From Caprella mutica (taxonomy: Eukaryota; Arthropoda; Malacostraca; Amphipoda; Caprellidae): a stretch of DNA of 64,000 bases. The stretch covers positions 62,001 to 126,000 of the forward strand of contig CANNZV010001626.1 in assembly GCA_947561585.1 (NCBI GenBank), in the 5' to 3' direction. A program made the position numbers and the translations under genes. Below are positions 47,016 to 58,200 of the stretch, piece by piece (positions within the stretch are counted from its first letter, which is position 1; every line of letters begins with the position of its first letter). The notes below the pieces were generated by a model. That model was not told where the DNA came from. It saw only the letters and a program-made list of their open reading frames with translations, and searched no databases.

Positions 47016-48482
47016 ATGAAAATTTCTCCCGTTCTAAAAAGAATTTTCTACCGTAAAATTGTCACTCTTTTTCTCTCCGTTTCATTTGGATATTGACGAA
47101 TGAACCGAACTCTTGTGATTCGAATCAGAAGAATTGCGAATTGCTTGGAATTGTATTTTTATCGTTTTTTTTCTCATACTATTAATAAGATACTAATCAT
47201 TATAGTCTAGATTGAATTCAGAAGAATATCAGCTATATAGATTTCGTTTAATTAATTGATATTTCTAGAATATAATAGTTTTTGGTAGTAATGAAAAGAA
47301 TGACAATTATTATCCCAAGTAATTGATTTCTAACAAAATTCTCTTTCTCAAGCCCATTCTATCACTCCATTTCAATCGCTTCACTTGGTAATATTATCAA
47401 AAAACTTATTTTACTCAATGCATTTAAAGTTTCTTTTCGTAATCCTATTAGTGACGATTAAAACAATATTTGGTCATAAATAAGATGGTAATAGAATTTG
47501 TGTAAATCACAATACGTATAAAATATTTCATCAAATGTATCCCATATTTGGTCAGTTCTATTTTCTTTCTACATAATAATATTAAGCAGAATATAATGAA
47601 GTGTATCTTTTCATGTAACTCTCTTACAAGTTATAACGACCCTAATTTAATCAAGTTAATTGATATAAAATATGGTGGAGCTCCTGCTCTTTTAAGGCAT
47701 AATTAATGTTCATTGTTGATGAACAAAGGAAGCTGCTGATGATATTTATTATTCATATCTTCATTCCTTAGATTTGGAGATTACTTTGAGGCATTACTGA
47801 CATGTAATGCCTCTAAACTAATGTCAATTAGAAATTGAATTAATTGCAATATTTAATGAAATATTTTTATTTGCATTTGAATCTGCAATCCTTCATAAAT
47901 CAACTCATCAGTCTTCGTTAAATACAATTAAAGGAAAGCTTACTCAATGTATGCATTGTCTTTTATTCTTACTCATTGTACTTAAAGCTCCAGATTATAA
48001 TTTCTCCAGTTCAAAAACTATCAAAGAAAGTAGCAAAGTACTCTGCTTAAGCCGCTTACATTTTCAGAGCTAACAACATGAGAGCGAATATAATTTAAAC
48101 TTTCCATGTCGCATCAATCATATGAATATAAGCACCGTGGTGCGATATTTCTACGGATAAAACTAAATAAACTGCTTCCAATAGCAGATTGGCATAAATA
48201 TGATTTTCTGAAACCAGTTTATAAATTTGAATGCTTCATCGAAGTCACAGTTCCTTTCAATTGCTCTATTGCAGGAAATTGCATTTGAATACAAACTATA
48301 ATATTATAACAATAACATATTCTAAGTTAGAAAAGATTATTGCAAACATGTTGACGGGTTGACACATCAATGGTGCTCTCATGTGAAAGCTGTTGGCAAT
48401 CATTGTCACATACATGTTGAAACGTTGCATACTAAAATGAAGTTAATTCACAACCTACTGTTATTCGAAAGAATTGCTACTT
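47016..48482. other. AT-rich non-coding stretch
   Basis: Nothing recognised. Confidence 0.5.
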
Positions 48483-49205
48483 GGGAACTAGCTAATTTGA
48501 TCCTCGGTATTTTGACCCCCGGTATTTTGACCCCTGGTAATTTGACCCCAAAAACTTTATCCTCTGGTCATTTGATCTCCGGTAATTTGACCCACAGTGA
48601 TTTGATCCCCGGTTGCAGATTTTATATCTAAAATGAAATAGTATAAAATAAAAAATATATATTTTCTCCATCGAATACTGAAGAATTGATAATAATAATG
48701 ACATATTATGTATGCTCTATTTTATAAATTACTTGTACTGTTAGGACGAAGATTTGATAATATTTTATAAATCAATTTTATATATTTATTTCAAATGATA
48801 AATTATTTATTTTAAAATGTGGAACAATTTTTTTCTAAATAATGGAAGATTTGGTACAAATTCATAAGAAAATTCTTCTGTATTGTAGATACCAAGTTTT
48901 GTACATATTGTGCAATTTATTATTTGAAAGATTTGGAAGAATGAAAAATAGGGTCAATTAATTTATAAAATGAAATATGAAATTAATTGAAGATATGAAG
49001 TTGTGCGAAATGGAAAATACGGCTATGAATTAAATATATTATAAGTCTGAGAATTAAATAAAGGGGATCAAATTACCAGAGGTCAATTTACCGGGGATCA
49101 AATTACCGGGGGCCAAATTGCCGGGGATCATATTACCAGGGGACCAAATTACCAGGGAATAAAATTATCGGGGGACAAATTACCAGGGATCTATTTACCG
49201 GTCGC
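48483..49205. mobile_element. Foldback element FB3 with CGGTAATTTGACCCC arms
   Basis: The left arm (48483-48615) has about seven units of the 15-bp CGGTAATTTGACCCC; the right arm (49065-49205) has about nine units of the inverse, GGGGATCAAATTACCG. Outer ends GGGAACTAGCTAAT and, reversed, GCGACCGGTAAAT fit the GG/GC-NNN-C ends of FB1 and FB2. Flanks TTGCTACTT and AGGCAACAT share only five of nine bases. The 440-bp interior is AT-rich and non-coding. Confidence 0.8.
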
Positions 49206-50538
49206 AGGCAACATGATAATGACAATTAATTCAGTACTAATACTAGTAAATATTTAGCTACATCCCGAAATTAATAAATTTCTCTTCAATCTTCAGATTT
49301 TATATTTTCTTAGCTTACATTATCTTTTCCTCTTCTCCAATTGTCATAAATAAATTCATTTGAGTTTGACAACTCCATTCCCAATCTGCCTCGTAAAATA
49401 CATTGGCAAGATTTACAGTTTCTCGTGACGAAGAAGAACTCTTCATTTGTTTCTAAATCACAAGGTTTTGGTGAAGAAATTTCAAATGAATTCAAATGCA
49501 TGCGAAATTTTGAGGAAAAGGATCTTTCAATTATTCTAACCTTAATTATACATACTTTATTCGAATTATCTCAGGAAAAAGAGATTCAAATAGAAAAAGA
49601 GATTCAAATAATATAATTCTCTAAGCGATCAAGTTATGTCACAATAATCATTATGCAGATTAGAAATAAGCAGATTGAAAGTTTCCGTATGCAACATGAT
49701 GGCTTGGCGTATTACCGACTCAGAGGCAATGGCGGTTCAAAGAGAACACGAATTCATCAAATAGAATACTATTGACTCACCATTTGCAGGGAACTCATTA
49801 CGAGTTTCTTTTTGTTTCGGTCAACAAACAGAAGTTAAAAAGAGGCTGATTAATGTGCTCGCCAGTTGTGTTTAATGATTCATTAACAGGACGGTACTTG
49901 ATTGCATTGAGGGTGAAAAAACAGATTATGCGAATGAATTACAGAAATATATTTTCCTTGTGCCCTTCAAATCATAGTCTTTTGTTTGTTCAAAGTACAT
50001 TTCATTTCAAGATGGAAGATTAAATTCTTCTATCCCAAAATTGCGTTGGTGTTGCAGTTATATTTTTATTTTTATTGATTTACGAGAATTTAACAGATTA
50101 TCGTGATCAAATAGTCAAAATAAATATTATACTTAAGTAATGATATGTTATAATTTTATTTTTTGAACATTTGCAAGTTTTTATTGTTGTTTCAATACTT
50201 CATTACATATCATAACAACAATAGAGAAATATTGACTCGAGAATCAATGATTAGCAAAATATTTTTGAAGATAATTTGCAGTCCTGAAAATATAGTATTT
50301 GTTTAGAATAAGGTAAGAGTTTAGATCATTTGTAAATACTAATTAGGTATCAAATCAAAACCACATATGCTAAAAAGCAAAGGAAAGTTTTCTTCTGAGT
50401 TCATGACTCTTCAAAGGTACCGCCCATTACCTCTTTCATTTACCTTCCTGATACAAATCTTTCTACTCTACCTCTATAACAACATATATTTGGAAATTAG
50501 TTTGTTTACTTTACTTAGCAGATGGAATGACTAGAGAG
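49206..50538. other. AT-rich non-coding stretch
   Basis: Nothing recognised. Confidence 0.5.
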
Positions 50539-50540
50539 TA

Positions 50541-51067
50541 AAGTACTGCATTCATATGTAGTTACCACTAGCCGCATCCGTGTGTCACAGGTATGTTTAG
50601 CCTCTAAATTCATTACTTTTGCAGTTATAAAGTTTATTTTTTTATGATTTTTTAACTATACTAGTGAAGATATCGACAATTAATTGAATTCTCGTACATT
50701 TGCAGTTTATTTGCATTTTATTTCAGATAAATATATATATATTCATTCCGAACCCCCCTGCCAGGTCACTAAACAATCATGAAGTTAGCATAACAGAATC
50801 ATATCGGATTCAAGAATCTACATAATAAAAGTCTAAATGCCCTAAATGTGAATGATATAGCCTTCGATTTGCATGACATAAATATGATCTTTATTAATTC
50901 AAATTTCTATTAACTGATTATATTTTTACTGTATATTATCTTCATTGATATAGTTCAAAAATTGTATAAGTTAAAACTTCATAACTAACGAAATAAAGAA
51001 GTTAGAAGCCAAATGTACCTGTGACACCAGAATGCAGGTGTTGTAACTACATATGAATGCAGTCCCT
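50541..51067. mobile_element. 527-bp MITE with >120-bp terminal inverted repeats
   Basis: AAGTACTGCATTCATATGTA then GTTAC, GTGTCACAGGTA and TTAGCCTCTAA on the left are mirrored on the right as GTAACTACATATGAATGCAG, TACCTGTGACACC and TTAGAAGCC. TA stands outside both ends (50539-50540, 51068-51069). Similarity of the arms fades gradually toward the centre. No coding. Confidence 0.85.
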
Positions 51068-51069
51068 TA

Positions 51070-51690
51070 TTGCGACTAGATCTCAGTTTTTAGTACTTGT
51101 ATTTAATATCTTGAATAACACCACACATACATATATAATTAATGAAAGGTTGCAGTTAATACTATATTTAGACTGATACATCAGAGGGGGCACGGACCTC
51201 TCTGGTTTGAAAGCTCAGGCTACACTGGCTCAATACAACTAACTAATTGAACTGGACTGTTTACCCACAAATACAAACTCTATACCGAACTACCCTGGCT
51301 AACTAACTGACTATATGGGTTAACTAACTAACAGAACATTAGAGCTTACATTACCTATCTTTTTGTACTGTAACATTCAAGAAGAACCTGATAATCTTAT
51401 CGGGTATCTTAATAGTCTAAAACTCTAAAGTATTTACCTGACTATCCTTAAATGTCTATAACTATTGACTAAGTCATTTTAATTATTGCTAGAATATCAG
51501 TCCGTAGGATAGGTAGATGGACTAATTACTCCTACAATTGGGTTTCTAAGAAATTTTAGCCAGCTCCAAATATCATTAGTTCTCCGATTAGTACTTTTGA
51601 TTAGTACCTTTCCACTCCGATACCAATATAGTTGAACTGGACTGTTTACTTACAGCTACTGTGTCTATACTGAACTATCTTGGTTAAATG
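51070..51690. other. Non-coding stretch with a small internal repeat
   Basis: GAACTGGACTGTTTAC occurs near 51257 and 51643 with similar following text, so a partial duplication is likely. Otherwise unrecognised. Confidence 0.45.
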
Positions 51691-51699
51691 TCCTTTCCA

Positions 51700-52200
51700 C
51701 TCTAATTTTAAAAAATACTGGAATTGTTTTGAATTTGTAGAGCTAAGGTTATATAACATATCACAGTAAGTAGAATTTAAATCGATCAAGTATTCTAATC
51801 ACATTTAGATATATAAGAAATATTCACATTTCGCTTTTGTTCATTCTTAAATTCATTAGAAGAAAAAGCCTACTTAGTTGAGTAGGTATGTTCGTTCGTA
51901 TAAACATAGTACATATCTAATTACTTATTCAGATGAAGGGTTTTAAAATTAACATTTCTCTAGATCGAAAAAAATGTTATAATACATTTATGAAAACTAT
52001 AAGTAAAAAATACTTAATTAGATACTTGGATTCTCTATATGGATCCATCATCTTGGAATCAGCTTTGATATTGTTTTGAATTTGTCGGACCTCTCATAAA
52101 TGCAAGCTTTTTCTTTGCTTGAAATTCAGAAGGGCACTAGAAAGAACGGAAAGAATCTTAAATTATATATTATAATGAAACTATAGATCCAAATTTTTTT
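51700..52200 (+). repeat. Dispersed repeat modules B and C, left part of split copy
   Basis: 51735-51960 matches module B at 40.1 kb, and 52050-52190 matches 60110-60245 through GTTTTGAATTTGTCG, TTTTTCTTTGCTTGAAATTC and CTTAAATTA. The copy stops at CCAAAT where the LINE tail begins and resumes at 58.1 kb. Confidence 0.75.
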
Positions 52201-52499
52201 TTTTTTTAGATTAGATTAGATTCTTTATTGGAAAAATAAATAAAGATATTACATACATGAGAAATACGGATTACATATAGGCATTTATACAATTATATTT
52301 ACAAATTTTTGCTATAAATTAAGTAAACTAAACAATAATCAAAATCCAAGCCTATACGAAGTTTCATATAGAAACTTTTTAGGCAGAAAAATAAATCAAA
52401 TAAAGGTACAAGTACAGTGCAGCCAAGAGGTAAATGTGAGGCACGTTTGATTTATTCTTTTTGAAAAAAAAAATAGAGAATAACTAATTACTTTAGTAG

Positions 52500-52850
52500 G
52501 AATTTTAACGTCTGCTTCGGAGCAAGATCCATATTGCCGACGCTAAAAAGAAAATTAAAATACAAGGGACTGAAAATACAAGAGCAGTCAAAAGAAAAGT
52601 GGCTCCAAGAACAAAGTCACCTACCACCGTGGTGACATATTGATCACGGATTAAGTAAAGACGCCCCGCGAGTGCAGTCACTTTCCAGGTAATGTGATGA
52701 AAAGGGACACAAACACCGGTAATCGCACTCATGGGTGGAAGAAGAAAATGAAGAGGTGATAGTGAATAAACCCTATGAAGCTACCTAATATCAAATATAT
52801 GATCTCACAGTTGAAGAGCATAACCCTAGCGATATTCTCTAAAACTGAGG
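52500..52850 (-). repeat. SINE-like repeat within LINE 3'UTR
   Basis: In reverse complement it begins TATCGCTAGGGTTATGCTCT and contains CACTATCACCTCTTCATTTT, ACCGGTGTTTGTGTCCC, GTGGTAGGTGACTTTGTTCT and CAGTCCCTTGTATTTTAAT, then GACGTTAAAATTCCTA, the complete order seen at 12.8 kb. It lies between the ORF2 stop and the LINE tail. Confidence 0.78.
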
Positions 52851-52949
52851 CAGCGTAAAACAAATGATAAACACCTTACAAATTGGAGGAAATCTAGACA
52901 ATACACAATCTAAATCTAAATGCAAACATAACTATGTTTTGTTCCAAGT

Positions 52950-53210
52950 TCAACTAGAGAAACTCTGTAATAAGAAAGATTTATATTTCCTCTTAAAACT
53001 AGAAACAGATTGACAATTCCTAATATCTTCAGGAATTTCATTCCAGCATTTTGGTCCAACGAATTCAATCGACCTTTGACACTGTGACAGTCTCAGGAAG
53101 GTCACAAGAGCATTCTCACGAGTTCTGGTGCCATATGGATGCTCTTGAAAAACTAGACTACCATTAACATATTTTTTATACATATGAGTAACTAAAGCAT
53201 ACTTATAAAC
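52950..53210 (-). pseudogene. LINE ORF2 C-terminal domain
   Basis: VYKYALVTHMYKKYVNG, YGTRTRENALVTFLRLSQ, EFVGPKCWNEIPEDIRN and SVSSFKRKYKSFLLQSF follow the expected order for the C-terminus of this LINE group and end in a stop at 52950. The frame is open through the left arm of FB4 by chance, giving an apparent 131-residue frame up to 53345. Confidence 0.82.
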
Positions 53211-54382
53211 GGTGTCCGGAAAACTGTCAGGCGGAAAACTGCCATGCGGAAAACTGCCAGGCGGAAAACTGCCGAAGCGGAAAACTGCCAGGCGGAAAAC
53301 TGCCAGCCACTTACTGAATTTAATGACTTTATTCAGTAATAACATTTTGATTTATAAAAAAACGATGTTTGCTCTCAGTTAAAAGGAGTTGGGGTAACAT
53401 TCTTTTTTACTTAGTATACAAAACAGAAAAATAGTTTTCTTTATTAGAAAAATACATAAAACCTATTAATATATAAATATTACAGTAAAAAAATCAAATA
53501 CATGATATAATTTAGAAAATAAACCTTTCTTAGAAAATACAAAAAGAAGAAGAAACAAAGAAATGATTGTATTAGGGACAGTGTACAATTTCTTTGTTTA
53601 CACAACGCATCTCTACATTATCATTTCATAACGGGTTTAGTGTCTAATTATTTCATTTTTGTTTATAATTTGATAATTGAAAAAGCCTTTAAACTTAATA
53701 TTGGCTTGTACTCATTATAAAACAAATTCGATCGATGTTTGTGAAATATTTAGAATTTGCAACACAACATCTATGATTATCAAACTGATGCTACGAACCT
53801 AATTCTCTGACAATTTAACTCAATCAATTAGGATTACTTATAAATTAATAATACATTTACATACAAATGAAAATTGTAAAAATAAAGGTGTTAATGCTGT
53901 GGATTATATAATTGTAAATGTAATAAATATTGAACATACTTATAAGTGATGTAACATACACTTAATATATATTATACAAGATATAAATTATAAATCTTGT
54001 AAACATATAAAATCCTATATATGTAGATATATAAATAAATACATGTTTTTAAAATGTACGTAACTTAACAAATAAGTTAAAAATGGTAATTATAATTTCT
54101 TTGTGTACACTAAATTTGTTTTACTGTGTGTTAAATAAAGTAGCTTTGTTGAAATACTATTTTCCGTTGAATAATTAGTAATCCAATAATCTATATATTT
54201 TAGTTGTAACTGAAAAAAATTAAATGTCTCTTTAATCAATTGACGAATGGCTAACGCTGTTTTTTATGAATTAAAATGTTCTTAGAATGTGTTTATCTAA
54301 AGTCAAAAAATGAGTAAATAGCCAATAATGACTGGCAGTTTTCCGCCTGGCAGTTTTACGCTTCGGCAGTTTTCCGCCTGGC
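53211..54382. mobile_element. Foldback element FB4 inserted in the LINE
   Basis: The left arm (53211-53310) has six units of GGCGGAAAACTGCCA after the end GGTGTCCGGAAAACTG. The right arm (54333-54382) has three units of the inverse, TGGCAGTTTTCCGCC. The 1.17 kb element separates two parts of the LINE ORF2. The ORF2 text missing between YKISKF and TVYKYALVTH is about 70-80 residues by comparison with the first LINE, so a deletion of roughly 220 bp came with or after insertion. No TSD is visible. The interior is AT-rich and non-coding. Confidence 0.83.
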
Positions 54383-54384
54383 AA

Positions 54385-55640
54385 ATTTAGATATTTTATA
54401 GATGATACCCGCATTTTTCGATAAATTACTGCAAATATATTTTATATGCTCACCAAAATTCAATTTATTGTCCAATCTTACACCTAAGAAAGTCACAACA
54501 CTTTCAAAATCTATTTGAGTACCATCAACATTTACAATCAGAGGTGACTTAACAGCCTTGATTCTATTTGTGAATAATAGTACAGAAGTTTTATTTGGGT
54601 TAAATGAAAGTTTATTAACACAAGTCCATTCATAAATATCCGAAAGTACCCTATTTGTACGGTTAATAGCTACAACATAATCAACATCACTGCATGCTAA
54701 AGTGGTGTCGTTTGCAAATAATGTGAAGGAAGAGTCGCGTGAAATAGAAGGCATATCATTAATATATATCAGAAAAAGAAGAGGACCAAGAACGCTACCA
54801 TGTGGTACTCCACACGATACCGCCCCCACACTAGATACCGTGTTGCCGATCCGCACCACCTGAGATCTACCACTTAAGTAACTACAAAATCATGACTGGG
54901 CAACACCACGGACACCATATTTATACAATTTATGCAACAAAACATCGTGATGAATGTGTCGAAAGCCTTCCTGAAGTCGACAGACACACCGAATACATGT
55001 TTCTTTTTATTTAGGTTACAGTAAACTTGTTCAACAAAATTTAAAATAGCATCTGAAGTGCCTAAGGATCTACGGAAACCAAATTGACAATTATTAAGTA
55101 AATCATATCAATTCAGGAAGCTGGAAAGCCTTCAGGACATACATTTTTCAAAGATTTTACTCAATAACGGCAGTATAAAAATAGGTCTGTTATTGCTAAT
55201 CTCATATACCGAACCAGATTTAAATATAAGAACCACAGTTGCTAGTTTTAAACAATCCGGGAAAACACCTTGAGAAATAATAGAACTATTAATTAAAATA
55301 GACAAAGGGTGAGCTACATATGTGACTATGAGTTTGAAAAGTTTGGTAGATATGCTATGTAGACCATAAGAGGAATTTTTAAGTGTCATAACAATTTTAA
55401 TAATCTCTTCATAGGTTACAGGCGATATAAAAACGAATTAGAAAGATTAGTAGTTACATAATTACCGGCCGGGTTCACCAACTGAACTTGCTACTTCAGA
55501 CGCAAGTTTAGCAGCAATACCAGTGAAATAATCATTAAAATATCCAGCAATAGCAAAAGAGTCTGTTATTGGAGTTTCATTTACAATTATTTTTGAAATA
55601 GATCTTTTAGGTTGATTACTCAATAACAGATCACCAATAG
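54385..55640 (-). pseudogene. LINE reverse transcriptase, broken, with altered catalytic motif
   Basis: 55389-55132 gives LKLATVVLIFKSGSVYEISN then NRPIFILPLLSKIFEK (fingers). 54859-54385 gives CGVPHGSVLGPLLFLIYIND, SFTLFANDTTLACSD, WTCVNKLSFNPNKT and VTFLGVRLDNKLNF. The catalytic Y/F-A-D-D box reads F-A-N-D, so the first metal-binding aspartate is replaced by asparagine. The span between 55132 and 54859 holds the missing block in other frames. The protein ends abruptly after IIYKISKF at the FB4 insertion. Confidence 0.82.
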
Positions 55641-56843
55641 ACTTACTTCAAAGTAGACTTAATGTCATTCTTACAATTACTGAGCCTGTCATGATGGTAA
55701 TTTTTTTTTGCTTTACGAATGATACTAATTAATTTGTTTTTATAGACTTTGTAAAATGTTTCAGAAATTTGTCCAAGTTTAAATTTTCTGTAGTGAACTG
55801 ATTTTAACTTTATAGACTTTAAAATAGCTGGCGTTAACCACGTCTTACTGAGTCTTTTGTGTGATACATATTTAGTTTTAATCAGAAATTTCTCACAATA
55901 CACATCATTTATACATTTAGTAAACATTACAGTGTCATAATTTATATCGCCTGAAAAACGATTCCAACTCAAATCACTAATCTTGTCAATGAAACTATCT
56001 TTATTAACTTCAGAAAAATCCCTAAATCTAATCTCTACCAACTCACTCAGTACAGGAGAAAAGCTTCTAAGAATGACAAGTACTGGAAAGTGATCTGTAT
56101 TATCAAATATAAGAATACCAGAATCAGAAATATCATATTCACTATACCAAACTTGATCAAGAAGTGAAGGATTTCTCATCTGGTTCCCACAAGGAAATGT
56201 AGTTGGTTTTCCTATATGCGAGAGATAACTCAATGAAAACATTCCATAAACAGAATTCTGTATAGCTGAGTTAGAGCTTTCGTATTTAATTAGGCCAAAA
56301 TTGAAATCACCTGTGAGAATTACTTCACTCCCCGACACATTACTATGATTTAGCAATGACATTACTGAGTCACAAAATTCAACGATATATTGCAACAACA
56401 ACTAGAGAGCGATCGCCCCAGTCACTCCCACTGTACAAATTTCAATGTTATCGCTAACTATTTAACTATCGCTAACCGGCTATCACAATAAACAGAAACT
56501 CCGCCCCCGCCTCCCTTATCCCTCCCACTATGATGACCATTGAGCACAGAGATAATTTCCCCTTCTTCAGCACAAAATCTAGTTTCAGTTAATACTGAAA
56601 CATTAAATTCTAATTTGCAATGAATGCAAAAATGAAGAAAAAAATCTCAAAATTAGAATTAAAACTACGTATATTATAGTTACAGAGAGAAAAATAACTT
56701 CTTAAATGTGAAAACCTAGAGTTAAAGTCATCAATAGTATGATATCTTGACTGGTTATTAGCACTGAGTGAACTATAATAATTATTAAATAGATTATAAT
56801 CTGGGTCAATTCCTTGCAAATGATCTGAGTCATGATTCATCAT
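55640..56843 (-). pseudogene. LINE ORF2 start and APE-type endonuclease, frameshifted
   Basis: The ATG at 56843 opens MMNHDSDHLQGIDPDYNLFN and reaches CNYNIRSFNSNF, the N-I-R-S motif that starts APE-type endonucleases in this LINE group. After a break the strand reads LTETRF and GGGGGVSVY (56430-56590), then in the frame at 56401-55643 LTGDFNFGL, SLLDQVWY and FDNTDHFPVLV. The Asn-Asp and D-H catalytic elements are present, with T in place of the usual S before D-H. This part nicks target DNA in active elements. The linker has RLSKTWLTPAILKSIKLKS. Confidence 0.8.
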
Positions 56844-57171
56844 TAAGTAGGGGCAGCTTGAAGAGATTCAGCAACAGTTCACATGCATCCAGTATCAGAT
56901 CATTCAGGTTCACGGACCAAAGGCTCAACAGATCAGAGGAAAAACAGCACTCGCCAGAAGAGACAGCAATACGAGTAGAGCAGTCAGAGCAGAAAACAGC
57001 GAGAAGAACCGTGATTACAAAGGACCAAGAAAAGCAGGTCTCAGGGGCTCTTGGAAGCTCAACTGATAGGCAGCAACCTGCCAGGTATTCCCAACTAACT
57101 CCGAGACACGCAGCATTTAGCAGAACACGGAGTATCTTTCGATACACGTGACTGCAACAAACAAAATTCGG

Positions 57172-57990
57172 TCAATCTCGCTTAATACCTTCACAAAAAA
57201 TTGCAGAGGTAGCTCCGAGCTCCCGAATAGAGATTTCATCTAGTTTCTCCATACTATTAAGAAATATTCGTAGATTCTTTGAAGAGGGATTTGGTGGCTT
57301 TAAATAAGCATACACTTTTCCATTGAGAGAACCACAGGCAACTACTTTTCCCTTCGACATTCTCTTTACCTAACGTAAAACATATAGAACATTAGCATGG
57401 GTGGGAGGAAGATCATCATTTGCATACAGATTAACCGGTTTTACTCTCCTACAAGCAGACATTACATCATCCCGTGTTTCCTTGTCACATAATCTGATCA
57501 TCAGACTCCTACTATCCGGCGACTGTGCAGCAGATTTCGTACCTAGTCTGTATGCAGCCTGTACTTTTTCAATGCTTAATTAATATTGCAATTCCCGTTT
57601 AAGCATACCAATGACTGCCTGCTCAGTATTATCACGACCTAATGAAGATAACAGTTTGCCAGACATCACCAAATTGTTGCAGCGATTTTGAGTTTCCAGT
57701 GTGTCGATACGTTCCTCCATTCTCAGTAGTTTCGCACTCAAACTAACGTTTTCCCGTTCAGCATGCTCCTGTCTGTCAGTTTTCATTTTTAGTTCATTGA
57801 CAATAGAGTTCAACTTGTCCATCAGAAGAGAGAAAATGACCCTGCCTTCCTCAGAGAGGCAGTCCGGGCCACGATTCGCTTGAAGATATTCATCGTTTCT
57901 GTCTGGATTCCTAGGAATTACAACATTTCCCTGCTCTCCTGTCAACTGAGGCACTGCAGGATTGGTAGAGTTTTTTGTTGGTCTAGGCAT
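57172..57990 (-). pseudogene. LINE ORF1 (nucleic-acid-binding protein), frameshifted
   Basis: I start at the ATG at 57990 (MPRPTKNST), because the upstream in-frame residues are not protein-like. A polar N-terminus is followed by a coiled-coil stretch with heptad hydrophobics (LLMDKLNSIVNELKMK and LLRMEERIDTLETQN), then RCNNLVMSGKL, the usual beginning of the RRM-like part of ORF1p. The frame breaks near 57580 and resumes in another frame; the end contains SSKNLRIFLNSMEKLDEISI and stops at 57172. ORF1p of this type coats LINE RNA and forms trimers. Confidence 0.7.
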
Positions 57991-58083
57991 ATCTATCAAG
58001 TTACTAAAGTAGTTCAAAGGTTTACACACTATGTAGAAGTAGCAATGCACTAGTGTAGTATAAAACTATCAGTTCAGTCTATT

Positions 58084-58200
58084 ATTTGAAACGGTTTGCA
58101 GTTCAAATAAACGGTATTATTTGAAACGGTTTGCAGTTTTATAATCAGTAACCATAGTTCTAATGAATAGAGAAATAAAAAAATAGAGTGGAGATGACCA
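58084..58200 (+). repeat. Dispersed repeat module D, right part of split copy, with 35-bp duplication
   Basis: ATTTGAAACGGTTTGCAGTT occurs twice, 35 bp apart, then TAGTTCTAATGAATAGAGAA. It matches 60255-60345 and continues the copy interrupted by the LINE. Confidence 0.75.

Larger units (their letters stand above)
52202..58083 (-). mobile_element. Near full-length but broken jockey/CR1-type LINE, minus strand
   Basis: Reading right to left: ORF1 (57990-57172), ORF2 endonuclease (56843 to about 55640), reverse transcriptase (about 55640-54385), a foldback insertion (53211-54382), the ORF2 C-terminus (53210-52950), then a 3'UTR with a SINE-like module and a tail CAATAAAGAATCTAATC plus A's. It lies inside an older dispersed repeat whose halves are at 51.7-52.2 and 58.08-58.2 kb. 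Frameshifts, an RT active-site change and the insertion make it inactive. Confidence 0.88.

Noticed and set aside
56858..57151. Plus-strand 97-residue frame within the LINE
   Set aside because: Antisense to the LINE between ORF1 and ORF2; no recognised domain.
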